From positions 62,001 through 126,000 of the forward strand of contig NZ_BMUE01000014.1 in NCBI RefSeq assembly GCF_014650035.1: 64,000 nucleotides of DNA, written 5' to 3'. The notes below the pieces were generated by a model. The model had not been told where the DNA came from. It searched no databases and worked only from the letters and a program-made list of their open reading frames with translations. The stretch's first letter is position 1; each line of letters begins with the position of its first letter. The position numbers and the translations under genes are program-made. Positions 31,186 through 39,719 of the stretch are shown here, in pieces. The DNA is from Streptomyces lucensis JCM 4490. Lineage in GTDB: Bacteria; Actinomycetota; Actinomycetes; Streptomycetales; Streptomycetaceae.

Positions 31186-32016
31186 ATGATCGTCGTCACG
31201 GGCGCCACGGGGAACGTCGGACGCGCACTGGTCACCGAGCTGGCCCGGAGCGGAGCCCCGGTGACCGCCGTCGCGCGCCGCATCGGCGGCGGGGACGTGC
31301 CGCCCGGCGTACGGGCCGTGGCCGCAGACATCGGGCGGACGGAGAGCCTCGTCCCGGCACTCGAGGGCGCCAAAGCCCTGTTCCTGCTCGTGGCGGGTGA
31401 GGACCCGGCCGGCGTCCTGCGGCGGGCCGCCGCGGCCGGAGTCGCTCATGTGGTGCTGCTGTCCACGCAGGGCGTGGGCACCCGGCCGGAGACCTACGCG
31501 CACGCCGCCGGCTTCGAGTCGGCCGTCGCCGGATCGGGGCTGCCCTTCACCGTCCTGCGCTCCGGCGGGCTGGCGTCGAACGCACTGGCCTGGGCGGAAC
31601 CGGTCCGCCGCCACCGCACCGTCACGGCGCCCTTCGCCGACGTGGCACTGCCGTTCGTCGACCCGGGGGACGTGGCGGCGGCCGCCGCGACCGTGCTGCG
31701 CACGGACGGGCACGGCGGGCACGACGGCGCCACCTACACCCTGACCGGTCCGGAGGCCACCACCCCCCGGCAACGGGCCGCCGCCATAGCCGAGGCGCTC
31801 GGGGAGCCGGTGACGTTCGTGGAGCAGAGCCGCGAGGAGGCCCACGCGCAGATGCTCCGCCTCATGCCTCCCGCGGTCGCCGCGGGCACGCTGGCCGTCC
31901 TCGGCGAGCCCACTCCCGAGGAACAGGCCGTGGGAACGGCCGTGGAGCGGCTGCTCGGCCGGCCCGCCGCCCCGTTCGCCGCCTGGGCGGCCCGCAACGT
32001 CGAGGCGTTCCGCTGA
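31186..32016 (+). CDS. NmrA-like NAD(P)H-binding oxidoreductase
   Basis: A 276-residue Rossmann protein of the atypical SDR/NmrA type. The nucleotide motif VVTGATGNVGRAL starts at residue 3, and the mid-region LLSTQGVGTRPETYAHAAGFESAV leads to FTVLRSGGLASNAL typical of the family. NmrA-like proteins act as redox sensors or as quinone/NAD(P)H reductases. ATG 31186 has AGGAGAG upstream. The gene is controlled by the divergent TetR through two matching operators. Confidence 0.87.
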   Translation: MIVVTGATGNVGRALVTELARSGAPVTAVARRIGGGDVPPGVRAVAADIGRTESLVPALEGAKALFLLVAGEDPAGVLRRAAAAGVAHVVLLSTQGVGTRPETYAHAAGFESAVAGSGLPFTVLRSGGLASNALAWAEPVRRHRTVTAPFADVALPFVDPGDVAAAAATVLRTDGHGGHDGATYTLTGPEATTPRQRAAAIAEALGEPVTFVEQSREEAHAQMLRLMPPAVAAGTLAVLGEPTPEEQAVGTAVERLLGRPAAPFAAWAARNVEAFR

Positions 32017-32040
32017 ACCGTCGCGGGGCCGCCCGCCGGC

Positions 32041-32442
32041 TCATCCGGCGGATTCGCCCGCGCGACGGCGGGCGTACACCTCTATCTCGATCTTCATACG
32101 GGGATCGGCCAGGCCGCACTCCAGCATGGTGGCGGCCGGCCGCACCTCACCGAAGCGGCGGCGCAGCACGGGCCAGCAGGGCTCGAAGTCGGCCCGGTCG
32201 GGCAGGATATAGCGCACCCGCACGACATCGGCGAAGGTGCACCCCGCCTCGGTGAGCGCGGCCTCGATGTTGCGCAGGCACTGCTCGGCCTGCTCCACGA
32301 CGCCGTCCGGGATCGTCATGGCGGTGTAGTCGAAGCCGGTGGTCCCGGACACGTGCACCTGGTCGCCGTCGACCACGGCACGGGCGTAGCCGATCTGCTC
32401 CTCGAAGGCCGAGCCGCTGAGGATCGCACGTCGTTCCGTCAT
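32041..32442 (-). CDS. RidA/YjgF-family protein
   Basis: A 133-residue RidA-family protein. It opens with GSAFEEQIGYARAV and contains VHVSGTTGFDY, QCLRNIEAALTEAGCTFADVVRVR and a closing MKIEIEVYA; the substrate-binding Arg is in the VRVRYIL strand region. RidA hydrolyses reactive enamine/imine intermediates from PLP enzymes; the Rid2-7 subgroups have other or unknown roles. The ATG lacks a Shine-Dalgarno site but TAGCGT sits seven bases upstream with TAGACG 17 bp before it, suggesting a leaderless mRNA. It diverges from a LysR gene that likely regulates it. Confidence 0.86.
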   Translation of the reverse strand: MTERRAILSGSAFEEQIGYARAVVDGDQVHVSGTTGFDYTAMTIPDGVVEQAEQCLRNIEAALTEAGCTFADVVRVRYILPDRADFEPCWPVLRRRFGEVRPAATMLECGLADPRMKIEIEVYARRRAGESAG

Positions 32443-32500
32443 GCGCGGAACGCTAGGTGACCGGTTGCGATACGTCTAATACGGTGACCGGCATGGATCG

Positions 32501-32516
32501 ATATCCCTTGGGATAT
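32501..32516. promoter_or_regulatory. Palindrome ATATCCC-TT-GGGATAT in the LysR/RidA divergent region
   Basis: A 7+7 bp dyad with a TT centre, 10 bases before the chosen LysR start. AT-rich ends around a CCC/GGG core fit LysR recognition inverted repeats, so it is a candidate autoregulatory site. Confidence 0.5.
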
Positions 32517-32525
32517 GACTCGAGG

Positions 32526-33443
32526 GTGGAACGACCCGAAGTGCCGCTGCCGCAGCTGCACGCCTTCGTCGTGCTCGCCGAGGAACTGCACTTCGGGCGT
32601 GCGGCCGCCCGCCTGGGCATCGCCCAGCCACCGCTGAGCCAGCAGATCCGCCGGCTGGAGGAGAGGGTCGGCCACCCACTGTTCGAACGCGGACCCGGGC
32701 GGGTGACGCTGAGCCCCGCCGGGCGTGCCCTGCTGCCGGCCGCCGAGCGGGCCCTGGCCGGACTCGCGGACGGGCTGGCCGCGGCGCGGGCCGCCGGAAG
32801 CGGGCGGACCGGGCGGTTGCGGATCGGCTTCGCCGCCTCCCTCGCCCTGACCGTCCTGCCGGGCCTGCTGCGGGACTTCCGGCAGCGGTTCCCCGACGTG
32901 CGCCTGGACATCCGGGAGATGACCACCGCACCGCAGCTCGACGCGCTGCGCGAGAAGACGATCGACGTCGGCCTGTTGCGCGAGCCTCCGTCCGGGGAGC
33001 CGGAGCTGGACTTCCGGACCGTGCTGAGCGAGCCGTTCGTGGCCGTCCTCCCGTCGGGCCACCCACTGGCCGCCCGGCGGAGCGTGCCGCTGGAGCACCT
33101 GGCGGGCGAGCCGTTCGTGCTGCTGCCGCGCGCGGTCGGCCCGCGGCTGTACGACCGGATCACAGGCCTGTGCGAGACGGCGGGGTTCACGCCGCGCGTC
33201 TCGCAGCACGCGGTGGAATGGCAGACCGTGTGCGCCCTGGTGGAGACCGGGCTGGGTGTCTCCGTGGCGCCGGCGAGCATCCGCCGCATCCGGCTCAGGG
33301 GCGTCGCCTTCCGGCGGATCGATCCGGGCACCGCACGTACCGGGGTCGCCGTGGCCTGGCGGAGGAACGACCGCGATCCGCTGGTCGGGCACCTGCTGGC
33401 GACGGTCGGCCCGGAGCCGTGTGATCCGGGGACGTCCGAGTGA
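32526..33443 (+). CDS. LysR-family regulator
   Basis: A 305-residue LysR-type regulator. The winged helix covers residues 5-65 (LHAFVVLAEELHFGRAAARL, then IAQPPLSQQIRRLEERVG), followed by an effector-binding domain (RIGFAASLALTVLPGLL, LREPPSGEPELDF, VLPSGHPLA). Sequence style matches the aromatic-acid (CatR/BenM-like) branch. GTG 32526 is chosen because the domain begins there; an upstream in-frame start would include the palindrome. It diverges from ridA and probably controls it. Confidence 0.87.
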   Translation: MERPEVPLPQLHAFVVLAEELHFGRAAARLGIAQPPLSQQIRRLEERVGHPLFERGPGRVTLSPAGRALLPAAERALAGLADGLAAARAAGSGRTGRLRIGFAASLALTVLPGLLRDFRQRFPDVRLDIREMTTAPQLDALREKTIDVGLLREPPSGEPELDFRTVLSEPFVAVLPSGHPLAARRSVPLEHLAGEPFVLLPRAVGPRLYDRITGLCETAGFTPRVSQHAVEWQTVCALVETGLGVSVAPASIRRIRLRGVAFRRIDPGTARTGVAVAWRRNDRDPLVGHLLATVGPEPCDPGTSE

Positions 33444-33503
33444 AGCTGGAGGTGTCGCCGGTCCCGGCTCTCGCCCGGGCGCGTGCGCGGAACCGGGCCC
33501 GGC

Positions 33504-33547
33504 ACTATGATCAAGGCAACTTGTTGAATTCGAAACTATTATTGATG
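33504..33547 (+). promoter_or_regulatory. AT-rich promoter region of the pirin gene
   Basis: A 44-base AT-rich island, striking in this GC-rich genome, holds TTGTTGAATTCGAAAC and TATTATTG directly before the strong ribosome binding site. It presumably carries the pirin promoter and a regulator site, but no consensus is certain. Confidence 0.4.
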
Positions 33548-33561
33548 GGAGGTGGGTTCCG

Positions 33562-34536
33562 GTGAGCAACACCGAAGCGAGGCCCGCCGAGATGCGGTGC
33601 GGCTCCACTGCCGAGCGGCCCCGGCCGGACGCGGCGGTCGAGGTGCTCACGCCGCGGGACGTGCCGCTCGGCGGCCCCCGCGCCATGACCGTACGGCGCA
33701 CGCTGCCCCAGCGGACCCGCTCCATGATCGGCGCCTGGTGCTTCGCCGACCACTACGGCCCCGACGACGTGGCCCGCAGCGGCGGCATGGACGTCGCCCC
33801 GCACCCGCACACCGGGCTGCAGACGGTCAGCTGGCTGTTCAGCGGCGAGATCGAGCACCGGGACAGCCTGGGCAGCCACGCGCTGGTACGGCCGGGCGAG
33901 CTGAACCTGATGACCGGCGGCCACGGCATCGCCCATTCCGAGGTCTCCACACCCCGCACCACCGTGCTGCACGGCGTCCAGCTGTGGGTCGCGCTCCCCC
34001 GGGAACACCAGCACACCGCGCGGGACTTCCAGCACTACGCACCCGAGCCGGTGCGTCTCGACGGCGCCCTGCTGCGGGTCTTCCTGGGCTCCCTCGCCGG
34101 CGCGGACTCCCCCGTGCACACCTTCACACCGCTGCTCGGGGCCGAGATCACCCTGGAGCCGGGCGCCGTGCTCTCCCTGACGGTGGACCCCTGCTTCGAA
34201 CACGGGGTGCTCGTCGACCAGGGCGGGGTCCGCGCATCGGGCACCCTCCTGCGCCCGGCCGACCTGGGGTACCTGCCCAACGGCGGCGACACCGTCACCC
34301 TCGCCAACGAGTCGGACGGCCCGGCGCGCGTCGTCCTGCTCGGCGGACCGCCCTTCGGCGAGGAGATCGTCATGTGGTGGAACTTCGTCGCCCGGTCCCA
34401 CGAGGAGATCGCACAGGCTCGCGAGGACTGGAGGACGGGGGCCCGATTCGGCGAGGTGAAGGGGTACGGCGGAGCTCCGCTGCCGGCACCCGAACTGCCG
34501 ACGGTGCCGTTGAAACCACGGGGAAGGGCGCGCTGA
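33562..34536 (+). CDS. Pirin-family protein
   Basis: A 324-residue bicupin of the pirin family. The N-terminal cupin holds the metal ligands in HPHTGLQTVSWLFSGEIEHRDSLG (His, His, His) and the Glu of TGGHGIAHSEVS; the C-terminal cupin has VLLGGPPFGEEIVMWWNFV. Pirins bind iron or nickel and act as redox-dependent regulators or quercetinases; in Streptomyces a pirin is linked to oxidative stress and beta-oxidation. The GTG has GGGAGGTGGG upstream. The gene appears monocistronic. Confidence 0.9.
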   Translation: MSNTEARPAEMRCGSTAERPRPDAAVEVLTPRDVPLGGPRAMTVRRTLPQRTRSMIGAWCFADHYGPDDVARSGGMDVAPHPHTGLQTVSWLFSGEIEHRDSLGSHALVRPGELNLMTGGHGIAHSEVSTPRTTVLHGVQLWVALPREHQHTARDFQHYAPEPVRLDGALLRVFLGSLAGADSPVHTFTPLLGAEITLEPGAVLSLTVDPCFEHGVLVDQGGVRASGTLLRPADLGYLPNGGDTVTLANESDGPARVVLLGGPPFGEEIVMWWNFVARSHEEIAQAREDWRTGARFGEVKGYGGAPLPAPELPTVPLKPRGRAR

Positions 34537-34627
34537 CCGGGACCTGGAGGGAGCTCGGCGCCGGCTGCTGCGGATCACCGTGGGCCCCGGCACACGGCTG
34601 GACCCACGGTGCCCGCAGCGCGGTTCA

Positions 34628-35353
34628 TCAGGGCCGGCAGGACGGCCGGACGCTGAGCAGCTCGGTGCGCAGGACGGGCGTGCCGTCGACGGGCGCCGGG
34701 TCCTGGGCGGTCGGCTCGATACCGCCGGCAGCGATCTTGTCGAGCGTCTTCAGACCGGCGGTACCGACCGTGCCGAACACCGTGTAGTTCGGTCGCAGCG
34801 CGGAGTCGCCGTAGACGACGAAGAACTGCGAGCCGTTCGTGTCCGGCCCGGCGTTGGCCATCGCCAGCAGGCCGCGCCCGTAAAGGCGACGGGCGCCGGT
34901 CGGATCGCTCGGTGCCGGCGGCAGGTCCACCGGCAGCTCGTCCTTGTACTTGTACCCCGGCCCACCCTCGCCGGTGCCGGTCGGGTCGCCGCACTGCAGG
35001 ACCTTCAGCGTCGGATACGCCGTCAGCCGATGGCACACCGTACGGTCGTAGAACCGGTGTCGCGCAAGGTGCACGAAACTCTGGACCGTACACGGCGCCT
35101 TCGCCCGGTCCAGACGCAGCGGGAGCGGGCCCTGGCTGGTCGGGACAGCCATGTCGACCGTGCCGTGACCGGGGGTGTGCCGCGGGTCGCGCGGCAGGGG
35201 AACCGGCCGCGCCGCCGGCTCGTCCGGTGTCCGGGTGTACTGGCAAGGACCGTGCGTGGTTCGCGGCGGGGCCTCGGAAGCGGAGGCGGTGGTGCCGCCC
35301 CCCGACGCGACCAACGCTGCTGCCGCCAATGCGGTCATGAGAGCTCGGTTCAT
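34628..35353 (-). CDS. Secreted cyclophilin-type peptidyl-prolyl isomerase
   Basis: A 241-residue exported cyclophilin. A signal peptide spans residues 1-26 (MNRALMTALAAAALVASGGG, cleavage near ASA). The catalytic domain has a divergent first motif (FYDRTVCHRLTAYPTLKVLQ) and an intact second motif MANAGPDTNGSQFFV. It would speed proline isomerisation in secreted proteins outside the membrane. Four cysteines could form disulphides. ATG 35353 is preferred to the upstream GTG because GAGGG sits eight bases before it. Monocistronic. Confidence 0.88.
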   Translation of the reverse strand: MNRALMTALAAAALVASGGGTTASASEAPPRTTHGPCQYTRTPDEPAARPVPLPRDPRHTPGHGTVDMAVPTSQGPLPLRLDRAKAPCTVQSFVHLARHRFYDRTVCHRLTAYPTLKVLQCGDPTGTGEGGPGYKYKDELPVDLPPAPSDPTGARRLYGRGLLAMANAGPDTNGSQFFVVYGDSALRPNYTVFGTVGTAGLKTLDKIAAGGIEPTAQDPAPVDGTPVLRTELLSVRPSCRP

Positions 35354-35509
35354 CCTGCGCACCCTCTAGAAGATCGTCGGATTCGGAGCGGTCGGAGTCT
35401 AGAGCGCGGCCCGGCGGCCGAGAACACGTCCGCAAGCCACGTCCGCCTCCCGGCCTTCGGCCCGCGGCCGCGGGCCACTTCGTTCACCTGCGCCGGGTCA
35501 GGGACCGAA

Positions 35510-35536
35510 GGGTGACTCCGGCGGCCGAAGTCACCC
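35510..35536 (-). terminator. Terminator hairpin of the large secreted propeller gene
   Basis: GGGTGACT (35510-35517) pairs with AGTCACCC (35529-35536) around a CGG/CCG inner stem, 19 bases past the stop of the propeller gene on the minus strand. Confidence 0.65.
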
Positions 35537-35554
35537 CCTCCCCGTCGACGTGTG

Positions 35555-38191
35555 TCAACGGACTTCGTGCAGCCTGATCGAGTAGATGCCGCGGCCGTGC
35601 GTGGCCGCGTACAGCGTGCGTCCGTCAGGGCTCAGCTTCAGCTGGAGTACGGCGACGGCCGGCAGGGAGCCGACGCGCTGCCACTTGGTGCGGCCCGGCG
35701 CCCGGTAGACGACGCCGAGGTCGGTGGCGAGGACGAGACCGCCGTCCGGCGTGACCACGGCGGAGTCGGAGGGCACGTCGGGAAGGTCGGCCGAGACGTC
35801 CTTCCAGGTGGTGCCGCCGTCGGTGGACTCGAAGACGTGGCCGGTGCCCGCGCCGGGGCCCTCGGTCCAGTGCCGGGAGAAGCCGTTGACCGCGAGGAAG
35901 ACGTGGTCGGCGTTCCGCGGGTCGACGGCGAAGCCGCTGAGGTAGCGGTTGGGCACGGTACCGTCGGCGGGCAGGCCGATGTCGTGCCAGCCGGTGCCGT
36001 CCGCGTTGCCCACGGAGATGCCGCGGGCGAACCCCTTCTCGTTGCAGGGGCCGCACCAGGCCGCGTACACCTTGCCGCCGGAGACCGCGACGGCGGTCGC
36101 GGTGCGGCCGGCGCCGAGGTCGTACACGTTCTTCCACTCGGAGCCGCTGCGGATGGCGTAGCCATGGGTCTGCACCCAGACGTGCCGGCCGCCCGCGACC
36201 CAGGTGGAGCTGTTCCTCATGTCGGCCGCGAGGGGTGCGATGAACCGGGCCTCGCCGGTGGCGTTGTCGGCCGGCGCGACGTTGTACGAGGTCGCCCTGC
36301 CGGGATCGGTGACCCAGCTGCCGTCGTTGACGGCACAGTTCTGGGTGACCTGCACGGAGAGGTACACGTACTCCTCGGCCATGTTGCAGCCGTCGGCCGG
36401 GTCGGTGAGGGTGTCGCCGCCGTCCCCGCCGAAGTTGGACCCCATCACCCTGTCGTCGCCGCGCAGGATCGACTGGCCGTTGTCCTGCAGGCCGCCGGTG
36501 ACGGAGACACCGTGGTGTTCCAGGTCCCTGCCGATGCCGACGGAGTAGTACTGGAGGGTGTCGATGGTGCCGTCGTTGAGCGAGGTCCAGTCGGTGGCGT
36601 GCCCGGAGGAGTCCTGGGAGCCGTCGACGGGGCGCCGGTAGGCTCCGCCGTCGTTGCCGACGTAGACGTAACTCCTGCCGTGGTAGCGGCCGATGGCCAC
36701 GCCGTGCTGGTCGGAGTGCGTGGTCGGGCTGCAGTCACCGGTCTGCTCGGCGGGGTCGATCCGCCAGCAGGGGAAGGTGAAGTTCCAGTAGGGGCCGGCG
36801 GTGGACCAGGTGGCGCCGGCGTCCTTCGTCTCGTAGACCTCCTCCAGTCCCGCGTACACGTGCTCGGGGTCGGCCGGGTCGACGGTGAGGAACTGGTTGT
36901 ACCAGGCTTGCACACCCGGCATGTAGCCGTCGGTGGTCAGCGCGGAGCCCGCGGCCGCCAGCTGCTTGTAGTCGGCGATCTTCTTCCAGGGGCCGTACGG
37001 GGAGGACGCGCCGTAGATGCCCTGGAGGCCGCTGTCCGGGTCGGTCGCCATCTGCTCGGGCGACTGGTCGATGGCGTAGTAGCGCGAGCCGTCGGCGGAG
37101 TGGGCGAAGGTGACCGTGCCGACGTCGTCCGCGTCGGTCGGCATCTCACCGAAGCCGCTGGTGATCCGCCGCCAGCCGCCGCCGGACCGGGTGTAGAAGC
37201 CGTTGTAGTCGTCACCGCTGCGCCAGCCGACCGCGAGGACCACCTTCGACGGGTCCCTGGGGTCGAAGGCGATGTCGTTGGTGATGTTCTTGTAGGCGGC
37301 TTCGGCGTCCGTCGCCTTCGAACCGCCGGGCAGGTACTCGGGATTGGGCGCGAACTCCAGCTTCCAGGGGCCGCGCAGGTGCTTCGTGGAGTGGCTCCAC
37401 ACACCTTCGCCGGTCGCCGCCCACACCCTGCCGCCACCGAAACGCAGTTGGCGGACGGTGGTGCTCTCCAGCTCGTCGCCGCCGACCCGGTCGCGGGTGG
37501 TGAAGGCGCCGTGGTGCGGGTCGGACAGCACGTACACACCGCTGCCCAGGTAGGCGTCCGCGTTGGTGTTGGCCTCCCCGGTGCCCAGCCACAGCCGTCC
37601 GTTGCCGTCGAGGGCGAGAGCACCGGTGGACTGCGAGGGCAACCGGTCGCTGATGGGCCGCCAGTGCCCGCCGCCCGAACGTGAACGCCACACGCCGCCG
37701 CCCGCGCTGCCGGCGTAGAGGTAGCCGTCGTCGTCCGCGGCCATCGCGGCCATCCGCCCGGTGACGTGCCCGGAGCCGCCGCTGGAGTTGGAGTCGATGT
37801 CGCGGTAGCGGGGGTCGTCGGAGTCGTACGGCAGTCCGGTGACGTGCCGCCAGCTGCCGCCCGTGCCGGGCAGCTCGCGCAGATCACGCCAGGCCGCACC
37901 GTAGGCGCCCGGCGCGACGACGCCGGGCGCGGTGCGGGCCTCGGCGTACTGGGCGGCGCCTTCGGCGATCTCGTCGGCCTCGTTGCCGTCGTCGCCGTCG
38001 CCCGTCTTCGCCCTGGGGCCGGTGACGCCCGCCGCATGCTCGCGCTCCGCTGCGAGCCGGGCGAGGGCGCGGACTCCGAAGGGGCTGGTGTGCGAGCCGG
38101 GCGCGGCGCTCGCGGGTATCGCGAACAGCCCGGCCGTTGCGGTGATGGCACAGATCGTGAGCCACCGTCTTCCGCGGGTGTCTGCTGGCAC
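35555..38191 (-). CDS. Large secreted beta-propeller (BNR/sortilin-like) protein
   Basis: An 878-residue exported protein. A signal peptide covers residues 1-30 (WLTICAITATAGLFAIPASA). The body contains Asp-box/BNR repeats such as YAGSAGGGVWRSRSGGGHW, ETKDAGATWS and FESTDGGTTWKDVS, giving two seven-bladed propellers in the style of sortilin/Vps10 and GH74 xyloglucanases. No catalytic Asp pair is certain, so it could be a hydrolase or a binding protein. GTG 38191 has GGGAGG five bases upstream; the open frame extends far upstream but crosses the epoxide hydrolase gene on the other strand, so the extension is rejected. A hairpin terminates it. Confidence 0.83.
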   Translation of the reverse strand: MPADTRGRRWLTICAITATAGLFAIPASAAPGSHTSPFGVRALARLAAEREHAAGVTGPRAKTGDGDDGNEADEIAEGAAQYAEARTAPGVVAPGAYGAAWRDLRELPGTGGSWRHVTGLPYDSDDPRYRDIDSNSSGGSGHVTGRMAAMAADDDGYLYAGSAGGGVWRSRSGGGHWRPISDRLPSQSTGALALDGNGRLWLGTGEANTNADAYLGSGVYVLSDPHHGAFTTRDRVGGDELESTTVRQLRFGGGRVWAATGEGVWSHSTKHLRGPWKLEFAPNPEYLPGGSKATDAEAAYKNITNDIAFDPRDPSKVVLAVGWRSGDDYNGFYTRSGGGWRRITSGFGEMPTDADDVGTVTFAHSADGSRYYAIDQSPEQMATDPDSGLQGIYGASSPYGPWKKIADYKQLAAAGSALTTDGYMPGVQAWYNQFLTVDPADPEHVYAGLEEVYETKDAGATWSTAGPYWNFTFPCWRIDPAEQTGDCSPTTHSDQHGVAIGRYHGRSYVYVGNDGGAYRRPVDGSQDSSGHATDWTSLNDGTIDTLQYYSVGIGRDLEHHGVSVTGGLQDNGQSILRGDDRVMGSNFGGDGGDTLTDPADGCNMAEEYVYLSVQVTQNCAVNDGSWVTDPGRATSYNVAPADNATGEARFIAPLAADMRNSSTWVAGGRHVWVQTHGYAIRSGSEWKNVYDLGAGRTATAVAVSGGKVYAAWCGPCNEKGFARGISVGNADGTGWHDIGLPADGTVPNRYLSGFAVDPRNADHVFLAVNGFSRHWTEGPGAGTGHVFESTDGGTTWKDVSADLPDVPSDSAVVTPDGGLVLATDLGVVYRAPGRTKWQRVGSLPAVAVLQLKLSPDGRTLYAATHGRGIYSIRLHEVR

Positions 38192-38410
38192 CGGATCCTC
38201 CCGAACGGGTGTGGGTACAGCCGTCGCAGGAGACCCGATCACGAGTGGACGAGGACGTCCGACACTTGGCCAACTCTTTGTCCGGGACCTGTCATTGACG
38301 TCGGTCGCGCGAAGCCGTTCCGGGCGGATGTGGAAGTGTTCTGCCCACACGCACTCGCCACCCGACAGGCCGACGACACCGCTTCCCCCTGCCCGGTAAG
38401 GAATCACGGC

Positions 38411-39646
38411 ATGACGAACGCGCACGACTTCCCCCTGGAGCCCACCCCGATCCATGTGTCCGACGAGGTCCTCGACGACCTGCGCACCCGTCTCTCGATG
38501 ACCCGTCCGCCTCTGGACGAAGGGAACGAGGACTGGTCCTACGGCGTCCCGGACAGCTCTCTGCGTGAACTGGTCGCCTACTGGCGGGACGGGTACGACT
38601 GGCGCAAGGCCGAGGCCGCCATCAACGCCTACGAGCACTACCGGACCGGTGTCGCCGGTGTCCCCGTGCACTTCATGCGCAAGCCCGGCCGGGGCCCCCG
38701 CCCGATCCCGCTGATCCTCACCCACGGCTGGCCGTGGACGTTCTGGCACTGGTCGAAGGTGATCGATCCGCTCGCCGACCCGGCCGCGTTCGGCGGTGAC
38801 GCCGCCGACGCGTTCGACGTCATCGTGCCGTCCCTGCCCGGCTTCGGATTCCCCGGCCCGCTCACCGGCTTCCCGGACGTCAACTTCTGGAAGGTCGCCG
38901 ACCTCTGGCACACCCTGATGACCGAGACCCTGGGACACGAGAAGTACGCCGCCGGAGGCTGCGACATCGGCGGGATCGTCACCAGCCAGCTCGGCCACAA
39001 GTACGCCGACGAGCTGTACGGCATCCACATCGGCTCGGGGCTGCCGCTCGACTTCTTCAACGGGCCCCGCGCCTGGGACTTCGCACGGAACCGGCCCCTC
39101 ACCGACGACCAGCCGGCCGACGTCCGCGCCCGCATCGTCGAGCAGGACCACCGCTGGGCGTCCCACCTGGCCGTGCACATGCTCGACGGCGCCACCCTGG
39201 CCCACGGGCTGAGCGACTCACCCGCCGGGCTGCTCGCCTGGCTGCTGGAGCGCTGGAACGCCTGGAGCGACAACGGCGGCGACCTCGAGTCCGTCTTCAG
39301 CAGGGACGACCTGCTCACCCACGCCACGATCTTCTGGGCGAACAACTCCATCGCCACGTCGATGCGTTACTACGCCAATGCCAACCGCTACCCCTGGACG
39401 CCCGCGCACGACCGCACCCCGGTCGTGCAGGCCCCCGTCGGCCTCACCTTCGTCACGTACGAGAACCCGCCCGGCATCCACACCGCCGACGAGCGCGTCC
39501 GGGCGTTCGAGACCGGCCCGCAGGCCGGCTGGTTCAACCATGTCAACGTCAACGCCCACGACCACGGCGGCCACTTCATCCCCTGGGAGAACCCCGAGGC
39601 CTGGGTGGGCGACCTGCGCCGCACCTTCCGCGGCCGCAGGCCCTGA
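38411..39646 (+). CDS. Epoxide hydrolase (alpha/beta-hydrolase with EHN domain)
   Basis: A 411-residue epoxide hydrolase. The N-terminal EHN domain (IHVSDEVLDDLRTRLSMTRP) leads to the alpha/beta core: oxyanion loop HGWPWTFWHW near residue 108, nucleophile elbow GGCDIGG (Asp near 182), and the catalytic His in DHGGHFIPWENPEAW at the end. Two Tyr residues in the cap would polarise the epoxide. It opens epoxides to diols through an ester intermediate. ATG 38411 follows AAGGAATC. It diverges from the propeller gene. Confidence 0.9.
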   Translation: MTNAHDFPLEPTPIHVSDEVLDDLRTRLSMTRPPLDEGNEDWSYGVPDSSLRELVAYWRDGYDWRKAEAAINAYEHYRTGVAGVPVHFMRKPGRGPRPIPLILTHGWPWTFWHWSKVIDPLADPAAFGGDAADAFDVIVPSLPGFGFPGPLTGFPDVNFWKVADLWHTLMTETLGHEKYAAGGCDIGGIVTSQLGHKYADELYGIHIGSGLPLDFFNGPRAWDFARNRPLTDDQPADVRARIVEQDHRWASHLAVHMLDGATLAHGLSDSPAGLLAWLLERWNAWSDNGGDLESVFSRDDLLTHATIFWANNSIATSMRYYANANRYPWTPAHDRTPVVQAPVGLTFVTYENPPGIHTADERVRAFETGPQAGWFNHVNVNAHDHGGHFIPWENPEAWVGDLRRTFRGRRP

Positions 39647-39719
39647 ACGGCCCCCCGGTCCCCGTCAGCCGCACCCGCCCCCTCACGGGCGGCCGGTGGG
39701 CATGACGGGCTGAGCGCTG

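Noticed and set aside
35552..37684. 710-codon plus-strand frame across the propeller gene
   Set aside because: Val/Gly/Asp-rich shadow of the secreted propeller gene, which has a signal peptide, BNR repeats and a terminator.
38192..39205. N-terminal extension of the propeller protein
   Set aside because: It would run antisense through the epoxide hydrolase, and the signal peptide and ribosome binding site place the start at 38191.
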